64,000 nucleotides of DNA, taken from assembly GCA_026545225.1 (NCBI GenBank), contig CM048845.1:84657033-84721032 (forward strand). Reading direction: 5' to 3'. Source of the stretch: Cornus controversa (taxonomy: Eukaryota > Streptophyta > Magnoliopsida > Cornales > Cornaceae). The notes under the pieces are model-generated. The model made no database searches and was not told where the DNA came from. It worked only from the letters and a program-made list of their open reading frames with translations. The position numbers and the translations under genes are program-made. Shown here piece by piece: positions 45,500-57,500 of the stretch (position 1 is its first letter; each line of letters starts with the position of its first letter).

Positions 45500-45545
<46 letters not shown>

Positions 45546-48500
45546 CCTTAATAATTTTCTACTGGGCCATTATTGGATTAGATACTTTTCCCATGCCATC
45601 ATGCTTGCCATATGATATATTGATTGGTTTTCTTTAGTTACCTGGTCAAACTTATGCTTGCCATATGATATATTGATTGGATTTCTTCAGTTACCTGGTC
45701 CAACTTTTTTTTCCCTATTAAACTTATCTATATCTCCAATATGAAGCAAAATTAATATTTGACAAGTAAATGACCATGAGAGTTTCATCATCTAGTGGTG
45801 GGAATGACTAAATGTGATTAACAAATAAAGTTACTCAGAAGTGTAGAAGTAGCAAGCTTTAAAATTTGATACTGATTCATATGCTCCTCTCCACACACAC
45901 TTTGAGATACATTTTCCTTTATAATTTTTGATAGAACAATGGTGTGCTTGAATGTGCCTTCGTCTTTGCAACATTTTGTTCCTTGAAATCTAGTGGTATA
46001 ATTATATTGTTATTGAATTATATTTCATGTTGAACTAATTACTTCTCCTGTGTTTGTTACATGTGCTTTTTGCATAAAGAATTATTAGTCTCACCTGATG
46101 GGAAGCTTATAGATTTATAGATGTATTTCCCTCTATTAGGTAAATTATTAAATCAAAATTCAGAACAGTGAATTTAAAATGAATTCTCTATGTATATTGT
46201 GTTGGCATATATCTGTTTTTTCTTTATTTTTTAAAATATTTGAACAAAAGGCTTTCTCAACATGCAGATGTTTATGTTATAGTAGTGACTATCTTATGTT
46301 CCCTCTCTATATAATAAGTTACCCTCTATGAGTATTAAATGGTAGATTGACTCATTTCATGATATAGGTGTCAAATGAGCTTATCTATTTATTTATGTCT
46401 TGGGAAGAGTTACCACTGTTAGTGAGGCATGACTAAAAATTGGATAATTTCAGTAAAATCAATTTGTATATTGAACGTTAAAGAGCATTATATAAAATGA
46501 GAAGAGTTTTTGTATTGTTTAACTTCTACTCTCACTTAATTTAGATAATGATTCCCTTTGATTTCCTCACATTCTAGGACTCATAAACCTATATCCATTT
46601 GTATTATGGTGAAATTTAGAGTGGTTCACTGGATATGAATTTGATATTGTTGAAATTATGCTTCAAAGAAAAGAGAACTCACTCCAATATCTTATATATA
46701 TAGACACACACACAAAAGTACAAAAATACCCCTATACGGTAAACTAATTACAAGTGTGCCCTAATATAACTATTCTAACACTTCCCCTCGAGCTGGAGAA
46801 TATATATCATATAATTCCAGCTTGGAATAAATAGCCTTCAACCGATTATAATCGAGAGGCTTAGTGAACTTATCAGCTAATTGATCTTCAAACTTCACAA
46901 ACGGAATAGAGATGTTTCCACTCAATATTTTGTCTCAAATGAAGTGACAGACAACTTCAATTTGCTTAGTCCTTTCGTGGAACAATGGATTAAAAGCAAT
47001 ATGGATTGCTGCTCGATTATCACAAAACAACGGAAGGGGAGTTTGAACTCCAGACCAATTTCTCAAAAGAAATGTCGTAGCCATGTCAACTTACTAGAGG
47101 TGTGAGCCATTACCTTGTACTCAGCTTCAGCATTACACTGTGCTACAACTGTTTGCTTCTTACTATTCAACATAACTAGATTACCTCCTGAGAAGGTGCA
47201 CTATCCTGTAGTGAATCTTTTATCTAAAAGCGAACCAGCCTAAACAGCATGTGTAATACCTTCTACCTTAAAGTGCCCATTAGATTTATAAAACCACCCG
47301 AGACTCGGAGCTCACTTGAGATAAAGGATAATCCGAACAACAACATTCCAATGTGGCACCCTATGAGTTCCCATGAACCGACTCACTACACTAACCGCAT
47401 ACGAGATAACAAGTCTGAGTTTTCCAACGAGTCGTCAAATAAATCACCATCATCATCTACAAGTTTTATGTTTGGATCCACAAGAACATCAACTTGACAA
47501 CCACCTAATAGACCTATTTCTTCTAATAACTCCAGCACATACTTTCTTTAAGACAAACTTATACCTTCCTTCGATCTAGCAACTTCAATTCCCAAAAAAT
47601 ATATGAGTTTAACCAAGTCTTCGGTAAGAAACCGATGTTGTAGAAACTCCTTCAACTTAGCAATGCCTGCAGAGTTATCACCTGTTAAAACAATGTCATC
47701 CATATACACTATAAGAAAAATGAAACATACTCTAGTATGTTGATGAAATACTGAATGATATGTTTGGCATCTGCGAAGACTGAATTCTAATCCTGCCTCA
47801 GAAAATTTGTTAAACAAGGCTCTTAGTGATTGTTTCAAACCACAAAGAGCCTTCTTTAAGTGACAAATACTATGTTGGTACTCCCCCTGAGCAACAAACC
47901 CAGGTGGTTACTCCATGAAGACCTCTTCAGCTAAGTCACCATGTAAGAAAGTATTCATAACATTCAACTGAAACAACTGTCAATTACGATTAGCAGCAAG
48001 AGAAATGAGAACTCAAATAGATGAAATCTTGGCAATAAGTGAAAAAGTCTCATCATAATAAACACCATAAGTCTGTGCGCCCCTTTGCAATAAGTCGAGC
48101 CTTTAAATGCTCAATAGAACCATTAGGAAGGTATTTGATAGTGTAAATTCACTTACAACCAACGGTTTTGGTACCAAGAGGCAAGGAAACAAGATCCCAT
48201 GTCTCATTGCAATAAAAGACATCCATTTCATCTTCTATTACTTTTCTGTATTTCCGATTAGAAAGAGCATCTTACATAGTCTTAGGAACAAGGGTGGTAG
48301 ACAATTAAGATAAAAAATATGAAAAAGAGGGTGATAAGGAATTATATGAGACATTATTGGTAATGAGATGATTAGTGACACAAGAACGAATACATTTACA
48401 AAGGGCAATAGGCGAAGTGTCGGACGTAACAGATGGTGTCAGATCCAAAGACTATGAAAAAAGCTGAGGGGCATGGCAACAAATGGCTTTGATCTCTGAG

Positions 48501-51500
48501 TATAAACCTGTAATGCAGCAGTGGGCTGTGATAGGCTAGACTAAGTGGATAACGATGGGAGAGAAAGAGGATTCGAGTGTGACAGAGGGCTCATGAGTAA
48601 TATCAAGAAGAGGACTTTTATAAAAAAAAAATACAGAATAGAATCACAAAATGAGTCATCAGTAATAGTGAAGTATCGCTCAAGGGTAGGATTATAACAA
48701 CACTAACCCTTCTGAAAATGAGAATAACCTAAAAATACATTGTTAGTGGCATGAGGATCAAGTTTATTCAGGGCCAAGATTGTGGACATAAGAGACACGA
48801 AATAGAGTGAGTGGATTCTCCATTCAACACAGAAGATGGCTAATGATTAATGAGGTGACATACAATAAGACATATCTCTAAAAACATTTTGAACATGTAT
48901 ATGAAACAAAATAGCACAAATCATTTATGTTAGAGGGATTTATTTTATTTTTAAGGGCAATATTGTATTTTCCTCTTCTTTAGTTAGTCATCCCACTTTA
49001 GAGCATTATATTTATTGTATTTGTATCATTCATGAATTATTCTATTTTAAAATATAGAAGCACGGCTTTTCTCTCTCTTCGATTCTCTTTGTTGACATGG
49101 TATCAGGGTTGTAACCTGGTTCTCTCAATCGAAACCCTGAACTTGGCAATCGCAAACTTGGCTCATTTGCATCTCGCAATCGCAATACCTTGCAATCAAC
49201 AATCACATCTCTCTCTCTCTGTTTGCAACTCATTTATTGGTTCTCGCAATTGTATCAGGATATCTCCAGTCGCAACCTCTCGCACTTCTCGTTTCTCTGT
49301 CTGAAGACTACTGGTTTCGCAATTTCTGTTTGGATATCGTCGTAGGACTTGCTTTGGTTTCGATTTCTGTTTAGCCACGACTTACTTTTGGTTTTGATTT
49401 CTGTTTGGCCCTAATTGCATTCAACAATCATCGCAACATCGTTTGCACCAATAGCATCACATCGCACCGCGATCGATTTCATCATAGCATTGTGATGCAG
49501 GACGAGCTATGATTTTCGAAGATGAACCGCATGTGTTCTGCCTCTACTCTTTGCAAAAGGGATAAAGACAAATAAAATTAGAAGTTTAATTTAATTAGAG
49601 TTCATTTGTATTAATTTTATTACTTTGGCATTGTTTTAGTTCTCAGAACAAAGTAGTTTTGAGATTTGAATAATATTAAGTGAGTTTGAGAATTCTTCTG
49701 TGTGTCTTCTTCTCCCTCTTGTTCTTGTTCTTCTTAACTTCTCAGTGTTCTTGTCTCCTTCGTCTGTCTTCTCACCTCCTTCTAGCCTTATCTCATCTTC
49801 TGTCTTCTCATTCCCTTCTTTCTCTGGTTCGTTGTCAATATGATATCTAAATATTATTAAGCTTCTTGTTCCGCATTATGTTGCAGTCTTCGATTGACTG
49901 TGTTCACAATTCCATCGCAACCATGATAGATTTTATGTTCGATACTCATCATAATCTCTTTCCATTGATTGTCTCAGTTGTTTGCATCTCTTAATGATCT
50001 TGATTCTCTATTTTATTTACTGTTTGCTTCGACTTTGGGGTTTGCCTCAACTCTGTTATTTATAAATATGGCAGAGGTACTGATTCTCTACAGGCTATTG
50101 GCGTAAAGTTAACCAGGGACAATTAGTTTATTGGGCTTATGTAATGAAATTTTTTTTGTTGGGAAAGAACCTGTGGAATTATGCTACTAGAACTATCTCA
50201 ATCCCAAAAGATAAGAAGAATGAAAATTATGCTGAACTATTGTCCACTTGAGAGGTGAATAATGCGAAAATAATTAGTTGGATAAATATTGTGTGGATCA
50301 ATCAATTGGTATGCATTTGGCCAAATTTTCTACAGCTAAAGAAATTTGGTATCATTTATCAAAGTATTATCTTCAATCCAATTTTGCTAAACGGTGTCAA
50401 TTAGAATATGAAATTCGGGTTACTCGACAAGGTGATAAAAGCATACAGAAATTTTATTTTGTTATGACTGGGTATTGAAATCAATTGGCTTTGACAAAAC
50501 CTGCACGATTGAGCTCCAATGAGTTGTATTGTACATACAAAGAAGAGTAGAGGTTAGTTTAGTTTTTGATGACTCTTAGGGATGATTTTGAGGGTCTTCG
50601 TGGCCAATTCTTCATCTGTGCCACTTCCTTCTGTTGATTCCGTCATTAATGAGTTGTTAGCAAAAGAAGTCTGTCTCAAAGCTGCTCTAAGAAAAGGACT
50701 TTTTCCCTTACCTAGTCAAACTGTCTTGGTTGTCCTGCCTAAGCCTAATTCTACTACACAGAGCAGACAGCATAATAGAGTTGGTTTTGATGAGTTCAAC
50801 TTTTGTCGATAGAAAGGTCACTGGAAGGCTGAGTGTCCTAAACTGGCAAATAAGGAAATTCATGGACAACATCAGTGGTACTCAAAGAGGAAGGAACATC
50901 ACACTGCAACAATTACACCATATGGGGATGAGGAATCTTCACCAACTCCTACTTTGTCGTTTATTGCAGAGCAGTTGCAGAAGCTTTTTTCCACCCATCA
51001 GCCAAATACTCTGAGTCTCTCCCTCTGTAAGTTTGTCTTCTTCAGCTCCCTCAAGTATATCTCAGACCATTTGGGTTTTTGACTCTGGTGCTACACACCA
51101 TATTACCAGTGATTGTTCTAGTAATGACTTTTTCTCAAAATTTTCCGTTGTTTCGTGTTGTTGGTGAAGTTCACCATGGTGAAATTCACCATTGAAAGTG
51201 GTGAACTTCAGCAATCGCGCAGAACAACAGGAAATCGTTACCAGAGAGGATTTTGATTCCCACCACCCAGCATCTTGCTGCCACCAGCTTCTTCATCATC
51301 ATCTCCTCTCTCTTCTTTCTTCCTAACTCACTGTAGCCATGACTTTTTCGCTCTACTTTTGTCCTCTTCTCACCCTCTACTTTTCTTTTTTCTATCTAAA
51401 ACTTTCCTTCTTATAAACCAATTTTCCATCTTTAACACAATTCTTTCTTTGAATTTCTCTCTACTTCTCTCTCTCTCTCAAATTTTCTTTAGCACAATTT

Positions 51501-54500
51501 TTGTATCTAGATGCTGCTATAAGGGTGTAATATGTGGGTTTGGAGGTTACTAAAATGGGTGTCCATAGATGTTGGGGAAACATGTACTTGGGTGAGAGAT
51601 CTCAGAAATAAGTTTGAAGACGATTTGGATAAGTGGCCATGGTTGGAGATCTTGAATGGAAATTCAACAAAATGAGAGATGGACCAGAACAAGTGAGATA
51701 GGTCTTCACAACGCCAGAGGTGGAAGGATGATTCTGTTGTAGTTTTGCTGAAGAGGGTTGGGGTTTACTTGTGTGTGTGTGTGTGTGTGTGAGTGAGTGA
51801 AAGAGAGAGAGAGGAGAGAGAGGCACTGGTGATCACTGTTCATGATGATTACTCTTCATTGCAAATATTTTCACACTATTCAGTTTTTGTTTAGTTTAAT
51901 AAAATTCAACTTCTCAAAATTTTCTCTTTGTTATTTCTCTTATGATTGTATTGGGTTATTGATTGGATATTAATTATTAGAATATTTGGATTCACATTAG
52001 TTTAACATTCATCCATCATATCATGGGATGGACCGTAAGATTTTTATTACTGCTAGATCTTAAAGGCCACAAAAAGGTGTTTTTCATTTTTTGTTTAATT
52101 TCTGATGATGTGCAGATTGTGGTGTGGAGATTTCTCTATCAATCAAGTAATTCAGATGTATCGTCTACAAAACAGGCACTACTAGTCATTGTCTTTCTTC
52201 AGTATATTCCTAGGTTTCTAAGGTTCTTGCCATTAACTTCAGAGCTGAAAAAGACTGCTGGTGTCTTTGCCGAAACTGCTTGGGCTGGTGCTGCATACTA
52301 TTTGATGTTGTTCGTGCTTGCTAGCCATGTAAGTAGCTGTAATATTGTGTGTACAAGTACAACCATGATAAAGGTTTATAGTTCAGTTTCCTTGCATGGC
52401 TCGTTTTTTATTTTATTGTTTATTTATCTATTTATTTTTTTATCTTAGTCTAGAGATCACATTGTTTGATTCTTTTGTTATTCCTTTTTACAAGGATTCC
52501 AACATAAGCTATTACTGTACATCAAGCAAAACGAATTCTGATAGAGGTGTCATCTGATGAGTCTGAGGCTGAAATAATTGCTAAATCAGTTAAAGAGGCT
52601 TTCCAACACTATTATATTCCTCAAAATGATTGTTATATATATATATCAGGTAAGTACTCACACACACATTGTGTGGTAACCCTTGTGGGCGGGTGTGAGA
52701 CACTAGGCAAGCTACCACACTGGCAGGTTACAGGATACTCAATCTCACATCGTCTGGGTGTGGAGAAGAGGATGTGCTTATATGTAGTGCGTTCTCTCCA
52801 AATGGTATGAGACCTTTTGGGGTAAAATCCAAGATCAAAACCATGCAGAATAGGCCCAAAGCGGATAATATCATACCATGTGGTGGAGCGGGACGTTACA
52901 AATGGTATCAGAGCTGAATCTAGCCAAAAGTGTGCCGACGGGGACGTCGAATGGTATCAGAGCTGGACCTAGCCAGAAGTGTGCCGACGGGGACGTCGAG
53001 GCGAGCTACCACATTGGCAGCTACAGGGTACTCAATCCCACATCGTCTGGGTGTGGAGAATAGGTATGAGGCCTTTCGAGGTAAAATCCAAGATCAAAAC
53101 CGTGCGGGCTAGGCCCAAAACAGACAATATCATACAATGTGGTGGAGCGGGTCGTTACACATTGCCCATCCTAGGGCTCGAACCCCTCCCCTCCTCTTTG
53201 AGGGTGGGTGGTTATAACATTGGATTAGAGACCCTTTGGTAAAATGCTTGTTATATTTAGTTGAAAGTAGTTGCTTTTTGATCTTTTAAATGATTTTTAA
53301 GCCACTGTTGACCAAACAATCTTGCCTCCTAAGAAGTATAGTAAGTAAATTCTTGTATGAGCGGTTTAAAGCATGCCTAATAAGTTATAACAGCATTATG
53401 ATGGTACTTCTTATGGTAACTTCAAGCATCTGCTTCAGGAAATTGTGTGGTATCTGACACTAAGAAAAACCCAAGTGCAGAATGAGCATGTAGGCTAGCA
53501 AAACTGTAATGGGTACATTTCAATTCGTATCTGAAACTCATCAATTCTCCATGGGCATCTAGATGACTCATTAGTTTTTGGGGTTGTTCTTTTCTTAACT
53601 ATTAATATAGATGATAAGTAGCTCATACAAATGCTAGAATAAAGGATTGATCTATTCTAAGCACCATGTACTTGGATATAACATCAATACAGCTTATTTA
53701 TTTGTGAATCTTAAGCACTCCTTGTTCTTTTCCAAGAACTATCAGCTAATATATAATATTGATGATCTTAAGCAGCATATTGAATTCATTTATTAATGTT
53801 ACTTGTAAAATTACAGATAACCGGGGCTTTCTGGTACCTATTTGCCGTGGAACGTACTGATACATGCTGGGAGGATGCTTGTAAAAAAAATGATAAATGC
53901 AAAATAAATTACTTGTATTGCGCAAATCAGGATGTAGCAGGTTATAAAGATTGGGAAAGCATTAGCAAGGATGTTCTTCGCTCAAATTGCTCTGCTGAGG
54001 ATGAAAAAAATCCACCATTTAATTATGGAATCTATAAACAAGCGGTAGCATCTGGAGTTGTTGCATCCGACAATTTCATCTCTAAATACTTTTTCTGTTT
54101 GTGGTGGGGCCTGCAGAATTTGAGGTAAGCTATCTCTTTTCTTCTTCACTTGTTATGATATACAATATGTTCTTTCTCTGGCAATGAGGATGCTTGTTGT
54201 TGGTCTGGGTTTAGACTTGTCAAGTTTCAGCTCAGATAAGCATTTTATTTTCATTAATGAACTTATTTAATATAGATAATGATGTTGCTGGTACTATCAG
54301 TAGATCCATAGATACCCATTCCACTATCCCAGGACTGTCACTTTGCATTCATATTACAGGATTTTGAGACGAGTTTTCTTGGAAGGCAATACAACAAACA
54401 AAAGCCCCGCTGGGGTGGCTTACTTTAGTAGAGTAGTTGTGCTAGGAAAAATCTCGACACTTGACAACTTTAGGAAAAATTCTTCCAAATAAATGTTCCA

Positions 54501-57500
54501 TGTAAAAGGATGATGCTCAAATGGTGAACCATCTTTCAGTTACCTAGTAGCTGGGGAATTGTGGGCTCTTCCTTTGGGACTCCAGTGGATCTTGAAGCTT
54601 TGTCTACCTGGAAAGGATGCAGATAGAACATTAGAGTTAAAGATGTTGGAGTAGCAGTGCCTTTATTCCTGAGTTGGTACATTTGGAAGAATTCAAAGAG
54701 GCACTAGTCCAAAGGGGGGTTGTCTATTTTGAGATGAATGCATATGATGTAAGTTCTCTAGTTTTTTGTGGCCTTTAGGAAGAGAAGAGCTTAGAGTTTT
54801 TGCATAGCTTGTTTTTGTGTATTCACCATGTTTACATGGGATGTGCCTTCTTGAGCACTTTTCAATTAATTACTTTTATTTTCCAAAAACCAATATATGT
54901 GGTAAAGGAATTATTAGGTATGAAAAACTATATTCATTTAAATATATGGGCCCTGGCTAGATTTTCATTAACATAAAAGACGTTTCTATGGAAGAAGTGG
55001 TAAAATTTTGATATTGCAATGGTTACTAGTTAAATATTTGGACATAGATACATTATTCATGTTTGTATAGTGAATGTTTAATACGGATATTAGGCATGTG
55101 TATTATGAGTGTTTAATGCGGGTTAGGCATGGCTTTCACCAGAAAGGTGGCAGAAATTTGAAAGCAATCCGTCTTTAATATTTGGTTGATTGGTTCAAGT
55201 TCTAATTTCCTTACTACTTCCAATCTCTTTCTTATCAAATCCTTTTCTCATTCCTTTTTACAGCCCTCTTACCAGGCAATTCAGTTATGCACCTGTGCAC
55301 TCATTTATGAATGTTAGTACAGTTACAGGCGTTGGTCTGCTCAATGCATTTGAGTGTCCTGAAACTCACTAATTTGATTGGTTTGTATTTTACTTTTCGC
55401 AGTACACTTGGTCAGGGGCTTCTAATTAGTACTTACCCTGGAGAGGCTCTCTTTTCCATAGCAATAGGCATTTTTGGACTGCTCCTATTCGCTCTCCTGA
55501 TTGGTAACATGCAGGTGCGTGCAAAAGGCTTCATAGATGTTGATTTATTTTGGATCAGAAATTTACGTATTCGAGACTGATGAAACCAATGGTGTTGAAT
55601 TATTTTGCACAAAAAAATTTCAACCTGTGCTGATCTTATTAGGGAAATCAGCAGGGGGCAAATGGATTTTGCACATAATAGTGTTGAAAGTTACTCTTAG
55701 GTGCTTGATCCTGAATTCTGGCTTTTATAAAATTTTAATGCATTCTTTGATTCTACACCAAGAATCTCATGGTAGTGACATTACATGATTAACTATTATG
55801 TCAAAATGATGTTGCTGTCATCAAAGAAGACCTGCGTGCCACAAATTTATTTTGCACGTAATCTTGTCACTAGTTATTTTATGTGTCTAATCCTGAACCT
55901 CTGGCTTATAGGAATTTAAGTCATATCTTTATCTAGTTAATTTTATATTAATGGAAGTGAATTAGGTATTAGTAAGTGTAGCTCATACAACAACAGCTGA
56001 TTGTAATGGTTGATTTGTGTTGAAGGATTTATACATTTAAGTTACACTCTCTCTAAAAGCTTAAGCTTTTGAAGTAGATGATTGTTGACATGGTATCAGA
56101 GCCAAAGGTCTCGAGGTCAAACCTCACCGTCACCCTGATAATTAAAATTGAAACACGTGTTGGACTAAAAAAAGGCCACACGTGAGGGGGGGGAAGGGGT
56201 GTTGAAGGATTTATATATTTAAGTTACACTCTCTCTAAAAGCTTAAGCTTTTGGAGTAGATGGTTGTTGACAATTTGCAACCCGGCATTGGAGGTGAGAT
56301 TAACAACAATAGTTGATTGTTGTTTGGTGACACAACATTGTAATTTAAATGATTTAAATAATTTTAATGAGTGAAGAGAAATGGTGGTTCTTTTAATGCA
56401 TGTAAAATGATATGTTCGAACAACGAGGATGTTCATCTTCAATCTAAGAGATTTAAGTCCTTTTTTCCATCCTCATGCTTGAGTTCCTCCTGGGGGCCCT
56501 TGCTTTGTACAATGGTAAAATCTCGGGCTGACAAGTTTTGAGGACCTAGTTTCGAGTGTAAGAGCAGCCGCAATATATTGTCAAATGTCATGTCTGTATT
56601 CAGTTTTCCTCCCATGGCACTCTCCAAAAGCTGGATTAGTACTGGCTTATGGTCTCTGGCCAGGATAACTCTTTGGGGTGCAAGGAAATTCTCGTTTTAT
56701 GGCAGTAGAGAGCAGTGAACGGCAAATTCTATGAATTGTATCCATCAACACTTGCTCGAATTTGGCAAGATATTTCCAAATTTTATGTGAAATGGTGACA
56801 TGGTGTCACTCAATCAATCAATTCTTGTTGTGCAAATGAATGCTTGCTAGCCCACTCACTCTCTCTACTTTTTTTCTCAATCGTTGCACTACACATAGGG
56901 AGAGTGAGTCAATGGGCCAGTACACTTTTGTGTGATAAAATTTATTTGGTTTGTAATACCATGCCAATGAAATGACATGGTGTTCCCATGGCATTGAGCA
57001 TTGACTTGAAATTCGCTCCCACTAGCAATGCACTAACCTGAACTTGTTGAACAGAAACTATTGTTACAATATTGGTGTTTGTTGTAGCAAAATTCTAGAA
57101 GTACTAGCATAGTAGATGCCAAGGGAGGGATGGGGTTAAGAGTTTGAACCTTTCCATCCATATTAATCTTTAAATAAATTATATATATATATATATGTGA
57201 CATTTCTTTTGTACTTATATGAAGTAAAAAGAACATAGTCAGCTTTTGTTCTCAAACCTAATTGGAGGACCAAATCTCTGGTTCAACTACAATATCAGAC
57301 TGTATAACACTACAATAGTAAATATATTCAGAAACTAATGTTTACATTAATATAGATATTTTTTTTTAAGAAGTCAATATAAGTTGATGTTATCTTATTT
57401 CATTGTTTCTTGAAATTGAAACCTCAAAATCTAATTAAAGATGTTCATTGTTTTCTTAACTTGAAACCTCAAGATCTGATTAAACATAGTTTTGTGTTAA

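Larger units (their letters stand above)
45362..52115 (+). other. CNGC intron 2 (6754 bp)
   Basis: Contains an (AT)n run of about 38 bp (45503-45542) and a 60-bp direct duplication around 45600-45700 ('gcttgccatatgatatattg'). A minus-strand Copia (46648-48920) and a plus-strand Copia (48928-51160) follow. 51160-52115 is CT-rich then AT-rich with a GT run at about 51773-51792; no coding sequence was recognised there. Confidence 0.85.

Noticed and set aside
51275-51826. Ser/Leu-rich open frames on both strands near 51.3-51.8 kb
   Set aside because: CT-rich and GT-repeat sequence in CNGC intron 2, with no recognisable domain. It may be a mobile element, but no ends were found.
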